Positions 1 to 10,732 of a stretch of 64,000 nt of DNA are shown here, piece after piece. This stretch comes from Naematelia aurantialba. Taxonomy: Eukaryota; Basidiomycota; Tremellomycetes; Tremellales; Naemateliaceae. The first letter of the stretch is position 1. Each line of letters begins with the position of its first letter. The notes beneath the pieces are model-generated. The model was not told where the DNA came from. It ran no database searches and saw only the letters and a program-made list of their open reading frames with translations. The translations under genes and the position numbers were made by a program. The stretch spans positions 1,426,001 to 1,490,000 of the forward strand of contig JAKFAO010000006.1 in the NCBI GenBank assembly GCA_021527695.1. The letters run 5' to 3'.

Positions 1-590
1 CGGCTCATCGACGACACGGTGGGCATGCTGGTGAAGCTCGCGGGGGACGACGGCTCCGACAGGTTGTCCCCGTGGTCGCCGTGGTCCGCGTGCTCTCCGT
101 GGTATCCGTGGTACGCGTGTTGGCGGTCATACCCCGGTGTGGGCGGGGTGACGGTCGCCGGCGAGGCGGACGAGGTCGGGTCGGCGAGCGTCGTCGTTGG
201 CGACAGAGGGAGCTGACACCACGGCGGAGCGACCGGTGTGTCCTCGGACAGTTGGCTCTCGCTCCGACTCTCTGCCTCGCCCTCGATTCTCAGACCCAAC
301 TCGCCTCCTCCTTCCCGCACTCCTTCTGCCCCTTGTGCAGATTGTCCGCGTGTTTCATCCTCTTCCCCACCCTCATTTTCGTCGTCCTCGACTCTATCTC
401 CGTCTGCCGTGTCTCGAGCGTCCCCCTCTTCCGGGGCGAGATCGTGCGGCGTTCGTGGAGCGGCAACCTCCCACTCGACGCTCCCATTCAGGCTCCGCAC
501 GCCAAAACAGCTATCCACGCCGGGCGGCACCTCGATCACCTCCTGTGTCTGGCGGCGCGCCCCTCTCCCCCGAGATACCGTCGCGAACAT
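1..590 (-). CDS. N-terminal part of an uncharacterised acidic protein (runs off left edge)
   Basis: Read on the minus strand from the ATG at 590, this frame stays open for 196 codons to the edge of the window, so the gene is partial and lacks its C-terminus. An in-frame TAG lies just upstream of the ATG, which supports this start. The protein begins with a basic MFATVSRGRGARR stretch. It then has a structured-looking segment with VIEVPPGVDSCFGVRSLNG, and a long Glu/Asp-rich, PEST-like region at about residues 65-130. At about 165-182 there is a His-Gly repeat block in which HG or HxG recurs every 3-6 residues. The codon pattern looks coding, while the plus-strand frames here are Arg/Pro/Leu-rich shadows. 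I do not recognise the family. It is divergent to the CAF16 gene. Confidence 0.72.
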   Translation of the reverse strand, partial: MFATVSRGRGARRQTQEVIEVPPGVDSCFGVRSLNGSVEWEVAAPRTPHDLAPEEGDARDTADGDRVEDDENEGGEEDETRGQSAQGAEGVREGGGELGLRIEGEAESRSESQLSEDTPVAPPWCQLPLSPTTTLADPTSSASPATVTPPTPGYDRQHAYHGYHGEHADHGDHGDNLSEPSSPASFTSMPTVSSMS

Positions 591-1034
591 CTCCGTATCA
601 AGAACCGACTAGGACCGAGCGCGATAGCTGTCGACACGGCGTGTGGCCTCTTGCTGCTGCTGCTGTTGGCGGTGGTGCTGTGTCGTTGCCGTTCTCGACG
701 GTGGGATACAGATAAATACAGAAAGGACCGTCGTGCGATGATCACGCGCGTTCGTTGGGCGGCGACGACGAGGCGACCAGAGTAGAAGGTGGAGGGAGAT
801 CTGGCGCGCCTATCACATGACCTCAGCAGGGGGCAAGTGGCGCGCCTAAACTATCCCTTATAGTCCGGGAGATCTCTTGGTGAGGTGACTTTTCGTGACT
901 GACTTGTCCAGCCTGCACACGCAGACAACCAGCTCGTCCTGGGTGTTTACTACGACTACGTTGTCTATCTCTCTTTGGCTCGCCGATTCACTATTCACTG
1001 GCTGGGTAGTCGAGTAACGGTAGTACATCTCGCA
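591..1034. promoter_or_regulatory. Divergent intergenic region between the acidic protein and CAF16
   Basis: This 444-bp stretch lies between two divergent start codons and must hold both promoters. It has a short (CTG)n run at 652-667 and a repeated GGCGCGCC-like element (about 802 and 841). I see no clear TATA box. Confidence 0.4.
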
Positions 1035-2475
1035 ATGACGGTGGACCTCCTCGCGCTGGATGTCGATTCGCTGTCGTTCGCATATAACGACCACTCTGAT
1101 GCGATCCTCGAAGATGTCAACCTGAAGCTTCGGAGTGGCTCGCGATGTCTCCTTGTCGGTGCGAACGGCGGTGAGTGCGACTTCGTCTCCGGACCGAATG
1201 TCTCGACGTGCAGTCACGACGTGCATCAACATACTAACACGCACAGCGGGCAAATCGACGCTCCTGCGCATCCTCGCAGGGAAACGGCTGACCAAGACCC
1301 GGAGCTGCCGTATCCTCGGACAAGACGTGTTCATGAACCCCCCCGGGGGCGTAGTCTACCTCGGCACCGAATGGTCCAGCAACCCCGTCGTGCGTTCTGA
1401 TATCGTCGTTTCCGAGTTTCTCGACTCGGTCGGCGGGTACCGACATAAAGAGCGGCGAGATCGGCTGCTGGGGATCCTCGACGTCGATCTAGATTGGTGG
1501 GTGTATTGTCGTCGTCTATCGTCCATCTGGTGCCCCGTCCATCCGTCGGCCCACCATCCGTCCATCCATCCTTGTCTTTCAGCGCCAATCCGCTCTTCAC
1601 GGCATTAAAGCCGATCGATGCCGAATGACTCGACTGACATCTGTAGGCACATGCACGAAATCTCCGATGGAGAGCGGCGCAGGGTGCAGCTTTGCATGGG
1701 GCTGATGACGGAGTGGGACGTGCTTCTGCTTGACGAGGTGCGTTTCTCTCATCCCGTTTGGCCATCTCGCATCCACCGACTGTACGCCTCGTCCCCTTTA
1801 AACATCATTTGCGTCCATGAAGCTGCCCCTGCTCCCGCGTGCCTAGCTGACCTGACGCACAGGTGACAGTCGACCTCGACGTGCTTGTCCGCAAAGACCT
1901 CATTGATTTCCTCGTTGCCGAGTCGGAGACCAGGGGCGCGACCATCGTCTGTACGTTCTCACCGCCAGGTCGTATCGTAGTTTCCGGCGTGGGTCTCCTG
2001 GTATCGTAGCTATAGTCTGAGACTGCAGAACTCGTGCTGTACCGATCTCCCCCGGCGTGTCTCTTGCAATCCATTTCCGCTGTGCGATGGAGCAGACACC
2101 GCCCAGACTACACTGACGAGACCAGACGCCACACACATATTCGACGGGCTGGCCGCGTTCCCGACGCACATCTGCCACCTGCAGCTCGGCTCCACGCCGC
2201 GCCCCACGCTCGAATGGAAATCAAGCACGTCCGAGGACCTGTTCTCGCTCGCGCTGAGCTGGCTGCGCGAAGACAGAGACCTGAGGCGCGAGAAGGAGAA
2301 GGCCAAGGGGCGCGTCAGGGGTCCCAGGACCGATGTGAGTGATACGGCCCTCCAGCTGTCTGCTTGGCTTGGCGGGCGAGACATCCTGTCGGGGAGGGGG
2401 GAGGGGGGGACGGTGCTAGATGTGGAGCGGGACGAGGCTGATGGTGCAGACCCGACATGCGAAGACGTTTTTTGA
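1035..2475 (+). CDS. CAF16: ABC-type ATPase, Caf16 family (CCR4-NOT associated)
   Basis: This is a soluble ABC ATPase of the yeast Caf16 type, a protein reported to associate with the CCR4-NOT complex; it has no membrane domain. Exons are 1035-1170, 1247-1496, 1647-1737, 1863-1950 and 2126-2475, giving 304 residues. Walker A (GANGAGKSTLL) is created by joining exons 1 and 2. The signature region is [13 protein letters not shown], Walker B is WDVLLLDE, and the switch-like segment ATHIFDGL follows. Family features after Walker A (LAGKRL, the [13 protein letters not shown] segment) fit Caf16. Four introns of 76-175 bp have canonical borders and CTAAC/CTGAC branch sites. A GTGAGT at 2335 could be another donor, but reading through gives a sensible tail. 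The start is the first ATG in frame. Confidence 0.9.
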
Positions 2476-4095
2476 GAAATACGACTACGCGCATTGAGAG
2501 CGGAGGGACTCTTGTAGCCTAATCAGCGATCTCACCATCGCTTCTTCATACCATCACATCGTATACCCCGCATTCAACCGCTAGCTCGGCAACATCTGCA
2601 TCAACTGCATCCAAGTTTGAACCTCTTACAATACAATACAGTAAAGCACTACACTGCAGTGCACCCATGCATTCAATTCATCTTGACCCGGTGCGCCACC
2701 TACCGTGGCTACATGGCAGGGCCGGGGGCTCCATTGCAGGGCTGCCACATCTCCCGCCACAGACTCGTGGTCGATGTTCTGTCGTGCTGGCGCAGCAAGA
2801 GCGCTTCCGAGACGGCGCCCCGACCAGGGTCTCCGCTCCGAGTTTCGGGAGATTGTTGGTCCGCTTCGATCGCGGGTATCGGGAGCGATCGCTGTCAGAG
2901 TCTGGACCTCGAGAACTCGAGCTGTGATGCGGCCGTCTGGCCAGATGTCAGGTGCGAGATGCATGCATAGCAGAGTATAGGGACCTCTCTCAGCCAGGGC
3001 CAGTCCGAGCATCAACACCAGCCAACACCAGCCCAGCCGCACCTATCCTATTGGGCTCGAGGGATTTGTAGATCATTAAGCAGGAAATTTCCCTCTTGGG
3101 CAATCTTGAGTGCCGCGTGAAACCTGCCGGTAAATCTCGGAAGAAAAGATCCCAGCGGCGCTGCCGGGCCGAGAATCGCTCGAAGTCAGTCTGCGAGTTC
3201 TTTACGGATGGCCGCGGAAGGTCCATCGCTCCAACTACTTGTACAACACCCACCACTACCACCACCACCACCCACCCAAAAGCCATCGACCTCGAGCGTC
3301 GCAGCGTCGACGACGACGCCATAACAAAGCGAGCAAAAGCGTGATTGTGCCTTTGACCACATCACCCGACCATCCACCGGCTGTAGTTGAGACCCGGGAC
3401 CGGAGGCGCCAACGTTAATTATCAAACAAAAGTATCCTGGCGCTGGCGACTGTAGTTGCTGCCTCTGCGCTCTTTCTTTTGGCTGCATTGCACGTTGCAA
3501 GCAGCGTTCTGCAGTGCATATCCTCGCAGTCTCGCATTGTGAGTCGTCCGTCATACTACTCAAATCACGACGTCGCGTCATTTGGGCTCAAACGGTGTTT
3601 CACCTAAGAGATGGGAGAACTTGATCCAGATCTCCCGACCATCTGGATGTCCACCCGCCTACGTCCCCCATCTTCCGTCGTGCACGTCCATCCCCCCGCT
3701 CACAACGCATCTGCCTGTGCTTGATTGCGATACGGCATCTCCCGCCGAGCTCACGCTGACCACTCGGTAGCTTTCGGAGCGTGTCTCCCACTGCACCAAG
3801 CATCCAGTCGCGATCGTCGGGTCTTACCGGAGCTGCATCAAAGGAAGGCACACGTCGTGTGACTGGCGTCTTGCACGCCCAAAAACGCACTGCACGACCC
3901 TTTGTCGAGTGCTCCTCCTGCTGTCACTCTTGCATCTCTCCTCAACCATCGTCAGCGCGACGCAACCGCAGCCTCGCCAGCCTTCTCGTCTGCCAACACC
4001 AGCTCGCCTGCGACAAAGTTCGCCGCTTCTTCTGCATCAAAGTCGTCCAAGTCGTCAACTCTCCTAGTTCCTCGCGGTCACCTCTGACAGCTACG
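2476..4095. other. Intergenic region, 1.6 kb, no supported gene
   Basis: This is the 3' side of CAF16 and the promoter/leader of the gene at 4096. It contains a short CCA/CAC microsatellite (about 3250-3282) and many short frames on both strands without splice-consistent extension. The last 150 bp resemble a spliced 5' leader (a CTGACAG acceptor at about 4084-4090). Confidence 0.45.
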
Positions 4096-5228
4096 ATGAT
4101 CATGACCATGACCTCGTCGCCAGTGATGATCTCCTCGCACCCGCACACGCCGCTGAAAAACTCGCCCCACGCCTCGCCACACCTCAAGCCCTCCATCTCT
4201 GGCCCCACGACGCCTCTGTCGCTCTCACCGTCGTCTGCACCGCGGTCGTATGCCCGACCGCCCCAGGCGAGACCGTACCAGTCTGCATTGTGCGCGCGCG
4301 GCTGCGTGCCATGCCGCGCTCCAGAAGGCGACACCAAGGCATTTGCCGACCACGTCTGCAGGGTCGTCGAGGCGCGCTCCCGCCGCGCCAGGTCGGCCAC
4401 GGGGCCTCCTGGCCAGACCCGCGACCACGCCGCCGGCCCCAGTATGCCCAGTATGCCCAGGAGCATGTCCGGCAGCCTCGAGGCAGAGCGCGCCGAGCTC
4501 ATTGTCGATTATCCTGCCTGGAGTCCCGGCAGCTTCCAAGGTGGGTCCCCGCGACTCCGATTTCCCCCGAACGCACACTGATTCTTGTTTTCTGTTTGTC
4601 GGGCAGACCTGTCCACACTACACGCCTTGCGCGACACGACCCTCTCACACGCCCACTCGATCATCTCCTACCTGTACGCAGCGCACTCGATCCCCGCCTC
4701 GTACCGCCTGCTAGCGCGGTCGGCGTCCGCCGCCCACACGCCCGGCACCTCGCCTGCCGCCATCTCGCCATTCACACACACCGGTTCGGGATGGGCGTGT
4801 ATCCGCGTCGCGCCACTGGCAGTCTCGCCCGTGCTGCGCCCGGCCGTGCGCCGCTCGTCGGCCGTCGTCGCGCCGGGCAGTGTTGGCAGCGCTGGCACTG
4901 CTACGGCGCCGATACGGTTCCGCCAGCCGAGCGCCATGTCGCTCGACTTTGAGCATGCCGTCGCGGACGACGAGCACGACGACGAGCACGAGGGAGACGG
5001 CGAGCACGACAGGGCGGTCACGCTCCATGCGGGATACACGAGCGGGACGGCCAGCGACGACGAAGACGACGAAGAGAGCGCGGACATGCTCGTCGCGCGC
5101 GAAGTCGAGAGGCGCGGCGGCAAAGAAGGGTCAGTGGTGGTTTTCTCTGCAAAGCGTGTTAGCTGACGTGGCACAGCATGGTGTTCCTCATGACTCTGTT
5201 TGGCCAGCCTGCACTCATCCTCACCTGA
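4096..5228 (+). CDS. Uncharacterised low-complexity protein with acidic C-terminal region
   Basis: Two clear exons (4096-4540, 4607-5129) are joined across a 66-bp intron with a good donor and CAG acceptor. A probable 47-bp intron (5130-5176) adds a last exon ending at 5228; without it, translation would stop at 5166. The N-terminal 90 residues are rich in Ser, Pro and His (SSPVMISSHPHTPLKNSPH). The exon junction yields ELIVDYPAWSPGSFQDLSTL followed by a predicted helix (HALRDTTLSHAHSIISYLY). A Ser/Ala-rich linker and a highly acidic, His-containing block (EHDDEHEGDGEHD, DDEDDEESADM) follow, and the tail is short and hydrophobic. No domain is recognised. The start is the first ATG in this frame. 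Confidence 0.6.
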
Positions 5229-5601
5229 GTGCATTCGAGTGCCTCGAGTGTTGCTGGAGTGCAGAGTGTTGGCTGCTGAGGGCCGAGTGCTGAGTACTGA
5301 GTGTTGGGTGTTGGGCGTTGAGTGTGGAGGTTTGGAGTGCTAGAGTTCCTGGACTTGCTGCTTGGTGGGAACCGAGCGAGCTGTATCTACCAAAACGAAC
5401 ATCATTGTGTCTGCCCATACCGGGATCATATGGCTCGAGGCTTTGTAAAATCGCATGTCGCCTACTCATCATGTACTCTATCTGCGTTTCGCTGGACTCT
5501 GGGGCCTCTGTCTCCGGTCTTGTATCTCGTCGAGTCCCTCTCGACCGATTCTCTCTTGCTAGACTGAGCATTACGACACGGCACTACAGAAGCCGGGATG
5601 T

Positions 5602-5883
5602 GTGCGGCATCTTTCTGGTGGCGCTGGTGGCGCTGATGGCTCTGGTGGCGGATCAGAATTGGATACAGAGGCATTGTGGAGTCGAATGTCGAAAGAACAA
5701 GGGAAGGAACGACGTTCCTTTGGTAGACTGTCGCAAAGGATCTTAGTGAAGGACGAGGGCTCGCAAAAGTTAATAAGGAAGTCCGATGGGCTCGACGCGC
5801 TTCTGCTCAGCCCACCAAGCCATCGTTCATCCATACGTTCGGGCAACATACGCCGTTCGGGACCGCAGGCTCTGAGAGCATAA
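5602..5883 (+). other. Possible exon or small ORF upstream of the membrane-protein gene
   Basis: This open frame has coding-like composition: a Gly-rich start, then charged residues with RRSFGRLSQRILVKDEGSQK. It has only one in-frame ATG (at about 5688). It could be a 5' exon of the next gene, a separate small gene, or chance. No confident splice into the downstream ORF was found. The rest of 5229-5924 shows no gene; 5235-5345 is rich in GAGTG-type short repeats. Confidence 0.25.
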
Positions 5884-5924
5884 CGTCCTAGAGCATAACG
5901 TTCGGCCACACCCTAGACGGGGGT

Positions 5925-7124
5925 ATGGCTGTGATACATGACACTGGGACTCGCACGCGGAGACGGCGAGGCGTAGATGGGGTGCAGGACGCACAGGCAG
6001 ACGCATGGGTGCAGGACGCACAGGCAGACGCACAAGAAGCAACTCAAACGACGGAGCCCGTCCGCCAGGAGACGACGGGACTGCTGGGGCAAGCGCAGCC
6101 TGGGACATCTACGACTGCCGTGATTCCTGGAGACGTGGCTCTGACGACTCCATCCACTCCCACTTCCACCTCGAACCCCACTGCCGCTTCCACTGCCACT
6201 GGCACTACTAGCACTCCGTCAACGACGACCGGACTCGGAGTCGCCACTGAACTCACCCAGTCCACCGGCTCTTCCACCTCTTCCTCCCCCTCCTCCTCCA
6301 CTTTGGTGTCCTCGTTGGCGGCCTCTTCAGCATTGACGACATCTCTCCCGCCTAGTGCAGTCGTGAACGGCTCCACTACCCTCCTGCCTGGACTCGGTAA
6401 TGGAACGGACTTGAATTCACCTGCTACACCTGCTTCTGGGGCAAGTACGGCCAACGTAGTTTCGCCACCATCCAGTCACAGTCTGATCTGTACGTCGTTG
6501 TCCATCCTCCCCTGGCGAGAGTTCGTCCGCCTCGTGGGCAGGACAGAGGAGGCTGATATCACAGTCGTCAATTCCTTTCCTAAAGACTTTCCCGTCGAGA
6601 CGCAGGCTGGCGCAGCCGCGCTGGAACGCGGCAAGGGGTATGTGTTTCTCAAGAACAACGAGATTGGCGACTCGAGTGAGGCCCGTCTTCTCGTCTCCGG
6701 CTTCCCCCTCCCTCTCCCTCTTTATCTTCCACTCGGTGTCTCTTTCGATCTCGCTCTCCCTCTTCCTCTCGCTGCCTCTGTCGCTCTCGCTCTCGCTCTT
6801 CCTCTCGCTGACACCCCAGTGCTGCTGTTCCTCACGTTCCTGCTCTCCTCCCTCGCATTCGCAGCCATCTTCGTCCCGCTCACCAAAGCCCTCGAACGGC
6901 GCAAAGGTCTAAGGCGGGAAGACGCGTTCGTGCGGGAGGACATGCGGTGGGCAGAGGGCCGTGAGGTCCTGGAACGGAGGATCGTCTTTGCTGCTCCGAG
7001 CAGGCTGGGACAGCTCCAAGGCGCAAGCCAGGGCGAGAGACCGCGACAGGGTGAGGGGAGTATGAGTGGTCCAGGAGGTGGGGTGCGGAGCGGGGGTAGG
7101 CAGGATGCGTGGCGAAAGCGATGA
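5925..7124 (+). CDS. Uncharacterised Ser/Thr-rich single-pass membrane protein
   Basis: The unspliced frame is open throughout, but 6676-6819 has every mark of an intron: a GTGAGG donor, a long CTC-rich tract, a CGCTGAC branch and a CCCCAG acceptor. Removing it keeps the frame and creates GDS-MLLFLTFLLSSLAFAAIF, a single transmembrane helix. N-terminal to it lies a long Ser/Thr-rich segment (about residues 75-190) typical of O-mannosylated cell-surface proteins, then an ordered part (LPWREFVRLVGRTEEADITV). C-terminal to the helix is a basic, probably cytosolic tail (KALERRKGLRREDAFVREDM). This resembles a plasma-membrane wall-sensor layout, but no family can be named. The start codon is uncertain, and there may be upstream exons. 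Confidence 0.55.
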   Translation: MAVIHDTGTRTRRRRGVDGVQDAQADAWVQDAQADAQEATQTTEPVRQETTGLLGQAQPGTSTTAVIPGDVALTTPSTPTSTSNPTAASTATGTTSTPSTTTGLGVATELTQSTGSSTSSSPSSSTLVSSLAASSALTTSLPPSAVVNGSTTLLPGLGNGTDLNSPATPASGASTANVVSPPSSHSLICTSLSILPWREFVRLVGRTEEADITVVNSFPKDFPVETQAGAAALERGKGYVFLKNNEIGDSSEARLLVSGFPLPLPLYLPLGVSFDLALPLPLAASVALALALPLADTPVLLFLTFLLSSLAFAAIFVPLTKALERRKGLRREDAFVREDMRWAEGREVLERRIVFAAPSRLGQLQGASQGERPRQGEGSMSGPGGGVRSGGRQDAWRKR

Positions 7125-7515
7125 TGCCGGCACGCATAAGGGCGTACCGCGTGCATCGGTTGTCCTGGCAAGGACGAACATCCTTGGGAGAAGTATCCTG
7201 CCGTGTGATACAGGGTTCAGGACGTATCTGGTCTTCTTATTCTAACAAAGAGCATTCTTTGTGTCACGTCTTCTCCCTTACTGCAGGCTAGGCCGCACCA
7301 CACGGTTAACGCGCCTCCTTTCTGGGGCAAATCCTTTCTGAGGCGGAAGGCTCGGTCGGCGCAGCTTCTTGGGCGGAGCACCCGCCTGTCCATACTTCAG
7401 TGGAACACGAGACTGAACATTTCCCATACACTCTAGTGCGCCACGCCCATTCGTCACATTATCCCACTATACTAGTACGTGTCGTTCAGTCTTGCCGCTG
7501 TAGAGCAAACATACC
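7125..7515. other. Intergenic region, no feature seen
   Basis: This 391-bp stretch separates two plus-strand genes and is presumably the terminator of the first and the promoter of the second. No distinctive motif or repeat is visible. Confidence 0.35.
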
Positions 7516-8142
7516 ATGTCGTTCGACCACAGCGGTCTCCTTTCCCTCTACACCAACACAGTGTCTGCAGTGTCGGGCAGCCCCGCTCTGAGGCTGGTCG
7601 CTGCTCGGCCGATGATATACCGGCCCCGCTTGACCTCTGGCGGCTCACAGGTTGCATTCGACTGGCACCTGGACATTACCGAACACGTCCCTCCGGGGGA
7701 CACGTGGGTCCGATGCACGGACGCCACCGTGGTGGAGACTCTGCGCGGCTGGTTCAAGACTGTTGGCCAGCGTTTGACCCACCAAGCTTGGAATCAGACG
7801 AGCGACGTCTCCCGCCTCGATCCAGGGCGTCCGCTGGCGTTGGATACATTCACACACGATACGTTCATAACCAGTCTCAATGTGACGATTGCGCTGCTCC
7901 AGTCTGACATGGCAGCCTGCAGGTCCTTTGTCCCGGGCTACTACGTCCAATGGTTTCCCCCCCAGGTCGACACCGAGGCCCGACACCGAGCGCCTCCTGC
8001 GCATGCAGGTACGGGGAGCACACAGACACAGATGCAGTCGTCGAGGGCGGAATACCAGACGACCAATGCAGCCGACTGGTCCAATACCCAAACCCCGACC
8101 GGCGCTGCGGGCCCATCGAGCAGAGCTGCACGGGGGCTTTAG
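7516..8142 (+). CDS. Orphan protein of 208 residues
   Basis: This is a continuous ATG-started frame with balanced, globular-looking composition: YRPRLTSGGSQVAFDWHLD, then TWVRCTDATVVETLRGWF, and FITSLNVTIALLQSDM. A disordered Thr/Gln/Ser-rich tail begins at about residue 155. An ACC sits before the ATG (ATACCATGTC), a favourable start context. No intron is needed. I recognise no domain. The neighbouring genes are unrelated and also uncharacterised. The alternative, a chance ORF, is possible but less likely given the amino-acid balance. Confidence 0.55.
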   Translation: MSFDHSGLLSLYTNTVSAVSGSPALRLVAARPMIYRPRLTSGGSQVAFDWHLDITEHVPPGDTWVRCTDATVVETLRGWFKTVGQRLTHQAWNQTSDVSRLDPGRPLALDTFTHDTFITSLNVTIALLQSDMAACRSFVPGYYVQWFPPQVDTEARHRAPPAHAGTGSTQTQMQSSRAEYQTTNAADWSNTQTPTGAAGPSSRAARGL

Positions 8143-8952
8143 CCAGAAAATCCCAGATATGACGAGGAGAGTCGGGGCGGCAGCGCACGTTGAACGACGT
8201 CTTGTAGTCATGGGATGAATGTATCTGACTTGGTTGCCAGTCTGGCAGGCACATGGCCATGTCGCGACCCGGCCCAACTAGTCAAGTCAAGTGTACAGTG
8301 ACGGGACATACTAATGACAATGGCAAATGGGAGAACAAGAAGAGGAGTGCTACGCTGATTGCGCAGCTGGTATGGGCGGCGTTGCCAGTGCTATCGCCAC
8401 GAACGAAAGTGAAGCTACTTCACTGTGGTCGATATGAATGCGGCCCTACTTGTCTGCAGATACCTTTGCCCTCTCCGAGGCGCCACCTCGTGCCCTCCTT
8501 AGAACCGCCTGGTACACCGTCTCATAGAACCGCCTGGTACCCCGTCTCTGATCGACTGTGTGCAATCACTTGTCCGACTCAGAATAGAACCCAGTCCGTG
8601 CGTGCGCAGTCTCGCACTGCCACAGTCGCGCCACCCGCCTCTGCGTCGCGCGTCATCCCCCGAACGGGAAAAGGTTCTCAGGGCCTGGGCAGGGGCTGGC
8701 GGTTTCCCCTCCACCTGCGCCTGTCGACGAGCAGCACAACAGCGGCGGTGCAGTGCCACACGGCGTATTGTCCCAGTCGATTCTGCATCTCCTGTAGCCT
8801 AGAGCGAGAGTGCACAGTGCACATCAGCCGTCGACGACAGCCAGCCAGCAGCGAGCACGTCGACTCGGCGTCCTCTTGTGCAACCTAGCATTTCCCGGCG
8901 TCCAACTCACCTACGCACCTAGCCAGCTCTGTCGTAGCCACCTCTGCGCAGC
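8143..8952. other. Intergenic region, 0.8 kb, no supported gene
   Basis: Frames here are short or Arg/Pro/Ser-biased. A near-duplicate of about 20 bp (TAGAACCGCCTGGTAC) occurs at about 8500 and 8526. The region is the presumed promoter and leader of the CYSTM gene. Confidence 0.4.
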
Positions 8953-10193
8953 ATGTCCAACCGCGATGTACGTCTCCTCTCCTCTCTCTGCTGTGGCATC
9001 GTCGCTGACCGGCCGGCAGTACTACAACAACCAGTCAGTCTCACGCACCTCGCACCCCCTCCTTGCTGCCCCTTAGCCTGCCTGTCTCTCCTCACCGATC
9101 TTGCTGCTGCCATTCGTGGGATCGTCTGTGCGACGCGTCGTTCTCGAAGGAACGTGACGAGGACGAGCGATGGCGGGCGGCAAGATAGACGTGGGCGCAC
9201 GATCGTTCTCAGAAGGAACGTGACGAGGACGAGCGATGACGGGCGGCAAGATAGACGTGGGCGCACGAGGCTGATACCGGCAGGGGCCCGCAGTACGGCC
9301 AACAACCGCAGTACGGCCAGCAGCCTCAGTACGGTCAACAGCAAGGCGGTTACTATCCTCCCCCACCACAGGTGAGCTCCCTCCTTCGTTGGCCGGCGTC
9401 GGCTGAGGAGTGTGCGTGATGAGAGCTGATCCCCAAAGCAATCGTACCAACAGCCAGGTCGTGCGTCTCGAATCTCCTTGTAGACACTTTCGCCCTTCTC
9501 CCCTCGTCCTACATCTCCCCCTCTTCGTGTCCTCCACCCTTAGCGCTTCCACCCCTCGATCACCTTCTCCATCACTTGCACCTAAGATGTGCCTTCCTCG
9601 TGCCCGCAACTGACCATGTGCCATTTTCGTTCCGGCAATCAACAGAATAGTGAGCCCGCTGCATGCCCATACTCTAGCAGACCAGCTTACGGCCGCGCAG
9701 TTACCCCCAACCCGGCCCTCAGCAGGTATACGTCCAGCAGCCGCCCCCGAAGCAGAGAGGTGGCGGAGACGGCTGTCTCGCATGGTGAGTCTTCTTCTCA
9801 CTCTATCCTGCTTCAGTCCTTTCGTCCATCGTCCTTTCCTTCTTTCCTTCGTTCCTTCTTTCCTTCTTTCCTTCTTTCTTTCTTTCTTACTCCGTTCCTG
9901 TCTTCTTTCCTCCTTTCCTCTTTCCTCCTTCCTCCTTCGTCCTTCCTCCTTCCTCCTTTCCCCTCTTCCTCCTCTCCTTCTGTCTTGCGTTCCTATTTTC
10001 CTGTTTTTCTCTTTCCTCCTTCCTCTTACTTCCCCTTCCTTCCCTCCCCCTTCTTCCTGCATGCTCTATTTTCTCTCGCTCGGTCCGACCTCCGCGCCTC
10101 AACCTCAAGATATAACCGCTGATCCCATACAGCTGCGCCGGCGCTCTGTGCTGCTGCTGTGCCGAGGAATTGTGCTGTGATGCCCTGTTCTAA
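8953..10193 (+). CDS. CYSTM-type protein with cysteine-rich C-terminal tail
   Basis: This small, multi-exon gene encodes a Gln/Pro/Tyr-rich protein ending in a cysteine-rich membrane-tethering motif. Supported exons are 8953-8967 (MSNRD), 9020-9033, 9284-9371 (three PQYGQQ repeats, then GGYYPPPPQ), 9439 to about 9457-9466 (QSYQQPG), an exon ending at 9784, and 10133-10193. The last junction makes GGGDGCLACCAGALCCCCA followed by EELCCDALF. This matches the CYSTM family, whose Cys-rich tails sit at the plasma membrane and are linked to stress tolerance. The exact acceptor of the penultimate exon (about 9650-9700) is not resolved. The last intron (9785-10132) is unusually long and almost purely pyrimidine. 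Confidence 0.75.
9140..9269. repeat. Tandem duplication, 65-bp unit, inside a CYSTM-gene intron
   Basis: Two nearly identical 65-bp copies (9140-9204 and 9205-9269), each running from GTTCTC to GGGCGCACGA, lie in the intron between the second and third exons. They differ at only a few positions. Confidence 0.85.
9815..10075 (+). repeat. Long polypyrimidine (CTTT/CTTC) tract in the last CYSTM intron
   Basis: About 260 bases of almost uninterrupted C and T, with CTTTCCTTCTTTCC-like repeats, sit inside the 348-bp intron 9785-10132. The antisense frames appear as long Arg/Lys/Glu-rich ORFs but are artefacts of this tract. Confidence 0.85.
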
Positions 10194-10732
10194 TACACCA
10201 CCTCCATTCCGATCCTTGCGCGTCGCGTTGTCGCACCTTTCCCCCTGACCCCCCCCCCCTCCCCCCAACCCCATTCCGTATATTCAGTATTCACCGATGG
10301 AGGGATATGCACCAATGTATAGACTCGCACAAGGTCGACTTGACCGGCAGTAGGACTTGTCGATGATGCCGTGCAACGCTGCTCTGGGCACACCTCAACA
10401 AGTCATCATGACTGCCCATGCATGCAATTCGCCCCCGGGCCTTTCCCACCCTCCCCCCCTCCCCTGCGTGACCCACAAGCCATCCCCGCACCTCGCAGGC
10501 ACATGCTTCCGCCGACTGCAGGTCACACTGCCCCCGCAACCGCACGCACCACAGCCCCATGCCTACCCCCCACTGTGGCCACCGCGTTCCAGCCCAACCA
10601 TGATCACACTGCTCCAATGCTGATGCTATTGCCCTCGCTCGCCTCTGCCTGCGCCGAAACCTACAAGCCTCTTCCCTCCCCGCCAGAGATCCAATCGGCA
10701 TCTGTGATTGCCCGTTGGTAATTCTCAATAGA
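10194..10732. other. Convergent intergenic region
   Basis: This is the space between the stop of the CYSTM gene (+) and the stop of PBP1 (-). It contains a C-rich run (about 10248-10270). No gene or hairpin terminator is visible. Confidence 0.4.

Noticed and set aside
2626..3042. Minus-strand ORF with a signal-peptide-like start
   Set aside because: Hydrophobic start only; the remainder has random-like composition, no splicing pattern, and competing frames on the other strand.
8253..8888. 211-codon plus-strand ORF
   Set aside because: Composition is Arg/Ser/Thr/Pro-biased as expected from GC-rich non-coding DNA, with no domain or consistent exon structure.
9073..10062. 329-codon minus-strand ORF rich in Arg, Lys and Glu
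   Set aside because: It is the complement of the polypyrimidine intron and duplicated intron of the CYSTM gene.
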